Assembly: GCA_016462305.1 (NCBI GenBank)
Contig: JAEMTM010000016.1
Coordinates: 6,702 to 22,547, forward strand
Source: Sphingomonadaceae bacterium
Lineage (GTDB): Bacteria; Pseudomonadota; Alphaproteobacteria; Sphingomonadales; Sphingomonadaceae
Length of the DNA stretch: 15,846 bases
Reading direction: 5' to 3'
A model generated the notes under the pieces. It had not been told where the DNA came from. It saw nothing but the letters and a program-made list of their open reading frames with translations, and made no database searches. Below, one piece after another: positions 1 through 6,864 of this stretch (positions are counted from its first letter, which is position 1; every line of letters begins with the position of its first letter). The position numbers and the translations under genes are program-made.

Positions 1-13
1 GAATGGAATGAAA

Positions 14-454
14 ATGCCGACAACCTATCTGCACAGCATGATCCGTGTCACCGACCCTGATGCAACGGTCGCTTTTTTCAAGCTGATCGGGCTGGAGGAA
101 GTGCGCCGTTTTGACAATGCGGCGGGGCGCTTCACATTGATCTTTTTGGCGGCACCGGGGCAGGCCGGCCTTGCCGAGGTGGAGTTGACGCATAACTGGC
201 CGCCGGTTGATGGCAGCACATCGGAGGCGTATGACGGCGGACGCAATTTTGGCCATTTGGCCTATCGCGTTGATGACATTTACGCCACCTGTCAGCGGCT
301 GATGGATGCAGGGGTCACGATCAACCGCCCGCCGCGTGACGGGCATATGGCCTTTGTGCGGACCCCCGACGGTATTTCGATTGAGCTGCTGCAAGACGGG
401 CATCTTGCGCCTGCGGAACCGTGGGCGAGCATGCCCAATGTCGGGGCGTGGTGA
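14..454 (+). CDS. gloA: Lactoylglutathione lyase (glyoxalase I)
   Basis: Glyoxalase I isomerises the hemithioacetal of methylglyoxal and glutathione to S-D-lactoylglutathione in the cytoplasm. The 146-residue protein matches the single-domain vicinal-oxygen-chelate fold. Comparison with E. coli GloA (H5, E56, H74, E122) gives the metal ligands as H7 (YLHSMIRV), E57 (VELTHNW), H81 (FGHLAYRV) and E124 (SIELLQ), all present, so the enzyme should be active. The short form without the extra loops suggests the Ni/Co-dependent bacterial class, by inference. An in-frame ATG lies at 8. I prefer 14 because a GGA at 5-7 is then six bases upstream, but only 13 bases of leader are visible. The stop overlaps the next gene in a GTGA, so the two glyoxalase genes are probably co-transcribed and translationally coupled. 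The promoter lies outside the window. Confidence 0.93.
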   Translation: MPTTYLHSMIRVTDPDATVAFFKLIGLEEVRRFDNAAGRFTLIFLAAPGQAGLAEVELTHNWPPVDGSTSEAYDGGRNFGHLAYRVDDIYATCQRLMDAGVTINRPPRDGHMAFVRTPDGISIELLQDGHLAPAEPWASMPNVGAW

Positions 455-1179
455 GTATGCTGGAGATCGTGCGCGTGCCTGTGCTGTCGGACAATTATGT
501 CTGGTTGGTGCATGAAGTGCAAAGTAAGGAGACTCTCGTGGTCGATCCGGCGGTGGCGGCGCCTGTCTTGGCGGCGGCTGCGGCGCGTGGGTGGACGATT
601 ACGCAGATTTGGAACACGCATTGGCACCCCGACCATGTTGGCGGCAATGCGGAGATTAAGGCCGCGACGGGGTGCGTCATCACGGGGCCTGCGGACGAAG
701 CCGAACGGATACCGACGCTTGATGTGCATGTGCGCGGCGGGGATGTTGTCCAATTGGGCGCATTGCACGCGACGGTGATCGATGTGCCCGCGCATACCGC
801 TGGACATATCGCTTATCATTTCGCGACCGAGCATGCCGCCTTTGTCGGCGATACCTTATTCGCGATGGGATGTGGCCGCTTGTTCGAAGGCACCGCGGCG
901 CAAATGTATGACAATATGCGCAAGCTGGAGGCTTTGGGCGACGCTACCGCGATTTATTGCGCACATGAATATACGCTCAGCAACGCCCGCTTTGCGGTGA
1001 CGGTCGAGCCGGACAATGCCGATCTTGCCGTGCGGTTGGCCGATGTCATTGCCCATCGCGAACGGGGCGAGGCGACAGTGCCGACGACGATTGCCTTGGA
1101 ACGCGCAACCAACCCGTTCATGCGGGCGGCATCGGTGGAGGAACTCGCCGCACGCCGCGCCGCCAAGGATGCTTCCTAG
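451..1179 (+). CDS. gloB: Hydroxyacylglutathione hydrolase (glyoxalase II)
   Basis: Glyoxalase II hydrolyses S-D-lactoylglutathione to D-lactate and regenerates glutathione, completing the pathway begun by the gene just upstream. It is a metallo-beta-lactamase-fold protein. Starting from GTG 451, the first metal motif THWHPDH gives H57, H59, D61 and H62; further ligands are H115 in PAHTAGH, D134 in FVGDTLF and H172 in YCAHEYT. The set for a binuclear Zn/Fe site is complete. The length of 242 residues is normal for the family. Start choice: GTG at 451 overlaps the gloA stop (GTGA), with a G-rich stretch just upstream. ATG 457 is an equally reasonable start two codons later. A GTG at 421 would lie deep in gloA and adds residues without family resemblance. 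The gene ends 2 bp before the convergent dnaE2 stop, and no terminator hairpin is evident between them. Confidence 0.93.
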   Translation: MSMLEIVRVPVLSDNYVWLVHEVQSKETLVVDPAVAAPVLAAAAARGWTITQIWNTHWHPDHVGGNAEIKAATGCVITGPADEAERIPTLDVHVRGGDVVQLGALHATVIDVPAHTAGHIAYHFATEHAAFVGDTLFAMGCGRLFEGTAAQMYDNMRKLEALGDATAIYCAHEYTLSNARFAVTVEPDNADLAVRLADVIAHRERGEATVPTTIALERATNPFMRAASVEELAARRAAKDAS

Positions 1180-1181
1180 GC

Positions 1182-4100
1182 TTAATGAAAATCGCGTGAT
1201 TTGGGCAAAAGGCGGACATTACGCGGATGGCCGTGGCGCGGATAGACGGGCTGGGTAAATTCGTCTGACCGGCTGAGCGGGACGTTACCGTCATGGTCAT
1301 GTGACAGGCGTTCAAGCTCTTGTGAGCGGTCGATGATGGTCGTCGCCATCAGGTGCACCACGCCCTCCTTGCTGCGCTGCACCTCACCTTCAATCACCAT
1401 CAACCGTGACGCCATGACGGCGCGGCGTTGCCGTTCGAACAGGCGCGACCACAGTAACGCATTGGTGACGCCGGTTTCATCCTCAATCGTGATGAAAATG
1501 GCATTGCCCTTCCCCGGCCTTTGCCGCGTCAGGACAACACCGGCGGTTTTCACCCGCGCACCATGTTTCGCCGCATCGGTCTGCGCGCAGGTCAATATGC
1601 CCTCGGCGGCGAACAGGTCGCGTAAGAACGCCATCGGGTGCCCCTTCAGCGACAATCGCGTCATGTGATAATCGGCGGCGACATGTTCGCTGACGGGCAT
1701 GATCGGCAAGGCTATTTCCGCCTCCTGCGCCAATTCCCGCGCATCTGCCGCTGCGAACAAGGGCAGTTCATCCGATGGCGTCCGCCGCGCCTCCCACCCA
1801 GCCTCACGCCGGTCAAGGCCAAGCGAGCGCAAGGAATCGGCATCCGCCAGCAAGTGCAAGGCACGCGGGGGTAACTTTGCCTTGCGTGCCAATTCCTCCA
1901 GTGAAGCAAAGGGCCGCGCGGCTTCTATCGCCAAAGCCCATTCTTGCTGAAATCCGCCAATCTGCCGGAAACCAAGCCGCAAGGCACCCGCCTCGATAGC
2001 ATTATCCCAATTGCTGAAATTCACATCAATGGCGCGGACATCGACCTTGTGCCGCCGCGCATCCTGCACAAGCTGCGCTGGCGCGTAAAAACCCATGGGC
2101 TGCGAATTGAGCAAGGCGGCGGTAAAAATCGCGGGATGATGGCATTTCAACCAAGAGGAAACATAGACCAAATGGGCAAAGGCCTGCGCATGGCTTTCGG
2201 GAAAGCCATAGCTGCCAAAGCCCTCAATCTGTTTGTAGCAACGCTCGGCAAAATCCTGCTGATACCCGCGCTGCACCATGCCGTTGATCATCTTGTCCTT
2301 ATATTGCGGCATGGTGCCCGAATTGCGGAAGGTCGCCATTGCGCGGCGCAGGCCATTGGCCTCATCCGGCGTAAACGCGGCGGCGACCATCGCCAGTTTC
2401 ATCGCCTGTTCCTGAAACAAGGGGACGCCAAATGTGCGGTATAAAATATCGTGCAGCTCCTTGGGGTCATGCGGCGGGGCGGGGGAGGGATATTCGACCT
2501 TCTCCTCCCCGTTGCGCCGCCGCAAATAAGGGTGGACCATGTCGCCCTCAATCGGGCCGGGGCGAACAATCGCGATCTGGATGACAAGGTCGTAAAACTT
2601 TTTGGGCTTCAGGCGGGGCAGCATGTTGATCTGTGCGCGGCTTTCGACCTGAAATGTGCCGATGCTGTCGCCCTTTTGCAGCATCGCATAGACCGCCGGG
2701 TCCTCGGCGGGAACGCTGTCCAAGCTATAATCCCCGCCGCCTGTCTGCCGCAGCATTTCGAAACTTTTGCGGATGCAGGTCAGCATACCCAATGCCAAGA
2801 TATCGACCTTCAACAAGTTCAGCGCGTCGATATCATCCTTGTCCCATTCAATGAAGGTCCGGTCCGCCATCGCGCCATTGTGGATCGGCACGGTTTCATC
2901 AAGCCGGTTTTCGGTCAGGACATAGCCGCCGACATGCTGCGACAAATGGCGCGGAAAATCGAGCAATTGGCCGACAAAGGCATGTAGTCGGGCGATCTGC
3001 GGGTTGTCGGGGTCAAACCCGGCCTCAATCAAGCGCGCCTCGGGCAAGTCCCGGCCAAAGCTGCCCCAGACGGTGCCCGCCAACCGCGCCGTGACGTCTT
3101 CGGTCAGGCCAATGGCCTTTCCCACCTCACGCACGGTGCTGCGCGGGCGATAATGGATGACGGTGGCGGCAATGCCCGCACGGTGCCGCTTAAACCGACG
3201 ATAGACATATTGCATCACCTCCTCGCGCCGTTCATGTTCGAAATCGACGTCAATATCGGGTGGTTCGTCACGTTCTTCGGACAGAAAGCGCGAGAACAAA
3301 AGATTGTTGGCCACAGGGTCAACCGATGTGATGCCCAATAAGTAGCAAATCACCGAGTTTGCGGCAGAGCCCCGGCCTTGGCATAAGATCGGCGGGTCTT
3401 GCGACCGCGCAAACTGGACAATGTCATGGACCGTCAGGAAATAGCAGGCATAATTTTTCTGGCGCACCAAATTGAATTCTTCGTCCAGCGCGCGGACCCA
3501 TTTGGGGGGCAGGCCATCGGGGTGCCGCCGTTCGGCTTCGCTGCGCACCAGATGTTCCAGCCAATCCTGCGGCGCCCACCCGTCCGGCACCGGCTCATTG
3601 GGATATTCATATTTCAACTGGCTTAGGTCAAATGTGATCTGGTCGAGCAGCTTCTGGCTCTCCGCAATCGCTTCGGGCGCATGTGCGAACAGCCGCGTCA
3701 TGTCAGCAGGCGATTTCAAATAGCGTTCGGCATTGACCTCCAGCCGCGTTCCAGCCTGATCCACCGACATGCTTAAGCGGATCGCGGTCAGCACATCATG
3801 CAGCGGCCGTGCGGCGGTATCGGCATAGAGCGCGTCGTTGACGGCAAGGATCGGCACCCCGCATTGCCTGGCAAGCGCGCGCTGTTCCTCAAGCCTGCGC
3901 CCGTCCTTGCCCCGTCCATGCATCATTATGCCAAGCCAGACCCTGTCCGGCGCAAGCCTTTTCAGGCGGCGCATGACCGCGTCCAAATCGGCGGGTGTGG
4001 TTTCAACCAACCGCAATTTCTCGTCGCCATCGGCGTGGCTATATGCGACGGGTTTTTTATGCGGGTTGGTTTCTTCGGCGGTCGACTGCGGCAATATGAT

Positions 4101-4499
4101 GAGCAGCAAATCCTCCAAATATCCCGCCAGATCATCGAAGTGCAATATGCACCCGCCCTTGTTGGCACGCATATTGCCGACCGTCAGCAATCGGGTCAGC
4201 CGCCCCCATCCTTTGCGGTTTTTAGGATAAGCAACAATGTCGGGCGTGCCATCGGCAAAGACCAGGCGGCTGCCCGTGACCAACCGAAAGCCCTCCGGAA
4301 GCGCATTTTTGGCCTTTGCCTTTTTGACCGCGACCCATGCGCGGACGACGCCCGCGACGCTGTTCCGGTCGGCTATGCCAATGGCGCTTAGGCCAAGCGC
4401 GGCGGCCTGCGACACCATATCGGCGGGATGTGATGCACCGCGCAAGAACGAGTAATTGGTCGCCGCGACCAGCTCTGCATAGACAAAGCACGGCGTCAT
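1182..4499 (-). CDS. dnaE2: Error-prone DNA polymerase III alpha subunit DnaE2 (ImuC)
   Basis: This is the C-family polymerase of the SOS mutasome, thought to do the synthesis across lesions together with ImuA and ImuB. The protein has 1105 residues, about the usual DnaE2 length. The N-terminal PHP domain begins near residue 6 and includes the GIADRNSVAGVVRAW segment typical of DnaE2 rather than DnaE1. The palm follows: CQGRGSAANS at about 373-382, catalytic aspartates D417 and D419 in PPDIDVDF, and the third, D566, in LLKVDILAL. A helix-hairpin-helix and an OB-fold region (ITIEDETGVTNALLW) lie near the C terminus. The protein ends HPRNVRLLPKSRDFH, the family's conserved tail, so it is intact. 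ATG 4499 overlaps the imuB stop (ATGA), which supports coupled translation and this start. It is probably induced from the LexA-controlled imuA promoter, since no separate promoter is seen. Confidence 0.96.
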   Translation of the reverse strand: MTPCFVYAELVAATNYSFLRGASHPADMVSQAAALGLSAIGIADRNSVAGVVRAWVAVKKAKAKNALPEGFRLVTGSRLVFADGTPDIVAYPKNRKGWGRLTRLLTVGNMRANKGGCILHFDDLAGYLEDLLLIILPQSTAEETNPHKKPVAYSHADGDEKLRLVETTPADLDAVMRRLKRLAPDRVWLGIMMHGRGKDGRRLEEQRALARQCGVPILAVNDALYADTAARPLHDVLTAIRLSMSVDQAGTRLEVNAERYLKSPADMTRLFAHAPEAIAESQKLLDQITFDLSQLKYEYPNEPVPDGWAPQDWLEHLVRSEAERRHPDGLPPKWVRALDEEFNLVRQKNYACYFLTVHDIVQFARSQDPPILCQGRGSAANSVICYLLGITSVDPVANNLLFSRFLSEERDEPPDIDVDFEHERREEVMQYVYRRFKRHRAGIAATVIHYRPRSTVREVGKAIGLTEDVTARLAGTVWGSFGRDLPEARLIEAGFDPDNPQIARLHAFVGQLLDFPRHLSQHVGGYVLTENRLDETVPIHNGAMADRTFIEWDKDDIDALNLLKVDILALGMLTCIRKSFEMLRQTGGGDYSLDSVPAEDPAVYAMLQKGDSIGTFQVESRAQINMLPRLKPKKFYDLVIQIAIVRPGPIEGDMVHPYLRRRNGEEKVEYPSPAPPHDPKELHDILYRTFGVPLFQEQAMKLAMVAAAFTPDEANGLRRAMATFRNSGTMPQYKDKMINGMVQRGYQQDFAERCYKQIEGFGSYGFPESHAQAFAHLVYVSSWLKCHHPAIFTAALLNSQPMGFYAPAQLVQDARRHKVDVRAIDVNFSNWDNAIEAGALRLGFRQIGGFQQEWALAIEAARPFASLEELARKAKLPPRALHLLADADSLRSLGLDRREAGWEARRTPSDELPLFAAADARELAQEAEIALPIMPVSEHVAADYHMTRLSLKGHPMAFLRDLFAAEGILTCAQTDAAKHGARVKTAGVVLTRQRPGKGNAIFITIEDETGVTNALLWSRLFERQRRAVMASRLMVIEGEVQRSKEGVVHLMATTIIDRSQELERLSHDHDGNVPLSRSDEFTQPVYPRHGHPRNVRLLPKSRDFH

Positions 4500-6031
4500 G
4501 CGAACAGCCCGTGCAGATACCAGATCGGCGCATCGGTTTCGGAATATAGGCCATGGCGGAACAGCCAGAAACGCCGCCCCTCGCTGTCCTCCACACGGTA
4601 ATAATCGCGTGTTGGGCCGCCTTTGCCAGGCTCATGCCCCGCCTTGCGCCGCCACCATTCGGCGGCAATGCGTTCGGGGCCTTCATAGGCGACGATATGA
4701 TGCAGGTTTTTGCGCCAACGAAACTGGCGCGGCGGGCCATCGGGGATAGAGGCCAGCGATTCCACCCGTTGCGGTGTTTCGAACAAGCGAAAGGGGCGCA
4801 TGGGCGGTCCGGCCTCAGTTGCTTGCGGCCAATCCTTTTGCGGCTGGCCCGATTGCGCGGCGCATTCGACGACGGCGCGTTCGGGGATATGGCTGTTGCG
4901 TTCTGCAAAATAGCGCACGCGGTCGCTGCCCAGCCGAACGCTTAGCCGGTCAATCAATGCTGCGGTTTGCGCCGACCGGTCAACCTTTGTTTCCAACCCC
5001 GCCTGCGATGGCAACAAAATATCAGCCGTCGGCACGCTGAGTTGAATGCGGTCATAACCAAAACCGGGGTCAAGCGGGTCGGACAGCGTGTCAATCCGTT
5101 CGCGGATCAACCGCATTAACAAGGCGGAATCCCGCGTCGGTGTGCCTGTATCAACCGCCAGCCGCGCAACATGGCCATCGCTTCGAAACAGGCTGACCTC
5201 AAACCGGCGGCCACCTTGGCTGCGGTCATTCAACTGCGCAGCGGCTTGGTGGGTCAGCGTCGCGATGGTGTCGAGAACGTCATTATTGCGCGATATGGGT
5301 TCCGCGAAATTTTGCGTGACGGTGATGACGGGCACATGGCGGCGCGGGGTGATGCGCGTATCCTCCTCTTCCAGCAGCCGCGCCAGTTTAACGACGGTCG
5401 CCTTGCCAAAGCGGGCGGCAAAAGGCTTGCGCGGGCGGCAGGCCAAGTCCTTCAATGTTTTCAGGCCAGCACGGCGCAGTGCCTGATGCACCTTGTCGCC
5501 TGCGTCCAATGCCTCGACGGGCAAAGCGTGAATCGCCGATTTGGCATAAAGTGCCTTGGCCCGTGCGCTGTCTGGGGTCGCGCCCAAGGCAATTTGGCCC
5601 GTAAGACCCTGGCGGCGCAAGCGTTGCTTCAGGTCCTTGGCCAAGCGCCCCGCATCATCGCCAAAGTGGTGGGTGCAGCCCGTGATGTCGATCAACAGCC
5701 CTTGCGGCGGGTCAATCATGCAGGCCGGGCTATAGCGTTCGCACCCGTCGGCCAGCCAGCCAAGCAATGCGATGTCCGCCGCCGGGTCATGGTCAAATAC
5801 CGCAAGGTCAGGCACGCGGGCACGGGCATCGGCCAGTGCCATGCCCGCGCTTAAACCAAGCGCAAGCGCCGCTGTATCGCAGGCCGCCAGCCGCATCGCC
5901 CCGCGTTGCTTTTCGACCATCGCAAAGGGCGTATCAGGCGCGGAACCTTTGCTGCGGATCAGCCTCTGTGTCGGTAACAGCGGCAGAAAGACCGCCAGAT
6001 AGCGGCGTGTCAAAAAAGCTTCGTGTTGCAT
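4496..6031 (-). CDS. imuB: Y-family DNA polymerase-like mutasome protein ImuB
   Basis: ImuB is the adaptor of the ImuA-ImuB-DnaE2 mutasome. In studied species it bridges the beta clamp, ImuA and DnaE2 without being an active polymerase. The 511-residue protein aligns with the Y-family fold: YLAVFLPLLPTQRL (11-24) takes the place of the first catalytic aspartate strand, and GLLIDITGCTHHFG (111-124) the place of the SIDE motif. The usual acidic triad is not preserved, as expected of ImuB. An HhH-like thumb segment (LKTLKDLACRP) and a little-finger region follow. The C terminus (WYLHGLFA) looks family-typical. I could not pick out a convincing clamp-binding motif. ATG 6031 is the only reasonable start, since later ATG codons would remove the first core strand. 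It places the first 98 bp inside imuA. The Shine-Dalgarno upstream is weak, so translation may depend on ImuA translation. Confidence 0.93.
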   Translation of the reverse strand: MQHEAFLTRRYLAVFLPLLPTQRLIRSKGSAPDTPFAMVEKQRGAMRLAACDTAALALGLSAGMALADARARVPDLAVFDHDPAADIALLGWLADGCERYSPACMIDPPQGLLIDITGCTHHFGDDAGRLAKDLKQRLRRQGLTGQIALGATPDSARAKALYAKSAIHALPVEALDAGDKVHQALRRAGLKTLKDLACRPRKPFAARFGKATVVKLARLLEEEDTRITPRRHVPVITVTQNFAEPISRNNDVLDTIATLTHQAAAQLNDRSQGGRRFEVSLFRSDGHVARLAVDTGTPTRDSALLMRLIRERIDTLSDPLDPGFGYDRIQLSVPTADILLPSQAGLETKVDRSAQTAALIDRLSVRLGSDRVRYFAERNSHIPERAVVECAAQSGQPQKDWPQATEAGPPMRPFRLFETPQRVESLASIPDGPPRQFRWRKNLHHIVAYEGPERIAAEWWRRKAGHEPGKGGPTRDYYRVEDSEGRRFWLFRHGLYSETDAPIWYLHGLFA

Positions 6032-6719
6032 GATCCCAGGTTACTCTTGCCGCAAAGGGCGCTGTGCCACCGCGATGGCGCAGAAGGCGGAGGTCAAAGG
6101 TTGGAAGGCCGGGCGCATTGCCCGGATATGGCACCGATGGCGCAGAGCATATCTGCCAGCGTGTGCTGGCCGCGCTGGGCATCGGCACAGCATCGCCGCG
6201 CACCAGCAATGCCAATACGCCACTTTCCGCCGCAGCGAGCGCCAAACGCCGCGTCGATGTCAGGTCCACCAAACGCGCATTGCCATGCGTTTCCAATATG
6301 ACCGCGTGCGCCGCCTTTGACCGGATAGTGTCTGCTGCGGCCCGAAGGGCGTCGCGCAAATCTGCGGTTTGGACCAGCCATATCCGCGATGGATTGCCGC
6401 CCATCGCCGATAGCCCAAGCGGGTATAGTCGGCCCGACGTCTGACGTTCCTTGTCGCCTGTTATCCAGAATATGCCCGCGTCGCTGTCGGGCAAGCGCCA
6501 TGCCAGCAACAGCGCAAATGCGGCGGCGGCATAAGAATCGGCCTTTGCCCCGCCAAAAAATTCATGCAGCCCGGCTTGGACGATTCCACCGTGCAACCTG
6601 CGGTCGACTTCAGCCGCGCCGATGGGCAATAAGGGCGGCGACGCATTCGGCTGATATTGCTTCCATGCACTATGCACAGAAGGAAAAGCCGCTGTTGGTA
6701 GAATCGCCTTTATGTTCAT
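5934..6719 (-). CDS. imuA: Mutasome accessory protein ImuA (RecA/SulA-like)
   Basis: This is the first gene of the SOS translesion cassette. ImuA resembles RecA and SulA and associates with ImuB; in other bacteria it is needed for DnaE2-dependent mutagenesis. The 261-residue protein shows the family core from about residue 32: PIGAAEVDRRLHGGIVQAG, then LHEFFGGAKADSY where RecA has its Walker A loop. No intact GxxxxGKT is present. Later strands read FWITGDKE and AVILETHG. ATG 6719 is used. No Shine-Dalgarno precedes it, and a -10-like TATAGA at 6732-6727 would start the RNA almost on the ATG. A GTG at 6677 is an alternative, but it also lacks a Shine-Dalgarno. The LexA box spans the start codon. 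The last 32 codons overlap imuB in another frame, so the C-terminal tail is constrained by the ImuB N terminus. Confidence 0.9.
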   Translation of the reverse strand: MNIKAILPTAAFPSVHSAWKQYQPNASPPLLPIGAAEVDRRLHGGIVQAGLHEFFGGAKADSYAAAAFALLLAWRLPDSDAGIFWITGDKERQTSGRLYPLGLSAMGGNPSRIWLVQTADLRDALRAAADTIRSKAAHAVILETHGNARLVDLTSTRRLALAAAESGVLALLVRGDAVPMPSAASTRWQICSAPSVPYPGNAPGLPTFDLRLLRHRGGTAPFAARVTWDHATRSFFDTPLSGGLSAAVTDTEADPQQRFRA

Positions 6720-6728
6720 GATTTGTTC
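6714..6728 (-). promoter_or_regulatory. LexA (SOS) box at the imuA start codon
   Basis: On the coding strand the site reads GAACAAATCATGAAC, which is GAAC-N7-GAAC; on the plus strand it is GTTC-N7-GTTC. This is an exact match to the direct-repeat LexA box known from alphaproteobacteria. The ATG of imuA lies within the spacer and the second GAAC includes codon 2. The box also overlaps the end of the candidate -10 hexamer (TATAGA), so bound LexA would block promoter opening. The match and its place in front of an imuA-imuB-dnaE2 cassette make the regulatory reading strong. Confidence 0.85.
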
Positions 6729-6732
6729 TATA
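6727..6732 (-). promoter_or_regulatory. Candidate -10 element of the imuA promoter
   Basis: TATAGA on the coding strand lies 7 bases before the imuA ATG. With usual -10 to start-site spacing, transcription would begin at about 6719-6722, so the mRNA would have little or no leader. No good -35 hexamer is seen at 16-18 bp; a TTGCTG occurs, but only 10 bp away. Between them is a perfect 13-bp inverted repeat, CTGCA-TTT-TGCAG (6733-6745). Confidence 0.4.
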
Positions 6733-6809
6733 CTGCATTTTGCAGCAATGTGGAGTCCGCTTTTTTGCTCCTGAAATGATGTGGCTGCGCGAACGCGATT
6801 GGCGCATTA

Positions 6810-6844
6810 TTTTCCAGCCCGGGATAAGCATCCGGGCCAGAAAA
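6810..6844. other. Stem-loop between the amidohydrolase gene and imuA
   Basis: GCCCGG and CCGGGC form six pairs around a short loop, extended outward imperfectly by TTTTC and GAAAA. It lies about 20-55 bases past the stop of the 6865-10092 gene in its reading direction. On either strand the 3' arm ends in A rather than U, so it is not a classic intrinsic terminator. It could still stabilise the 3' end of that mRNA. No other terminator candidate separates this gene from imuA. Confidence 0.35.
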
Positions 6845-6864
6845 CCATGCGCGTCGAACGAACC

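Noticed and set aside
4222..4908. 228-codon minus-strand open frame across the imuB-dnaE2 junction, as a sign of a frameshift
   Set aside because: Both imuB and dnaE2 are intact in their own frames through the junction and end or begin with conserved residues; this frame is a shadow.
6810..6844. Stem-loop as an intrinsic terminator
   Set aside because: The stem is sound but neither strand has a U tract after it, so it is recorded only as a stem-loop.
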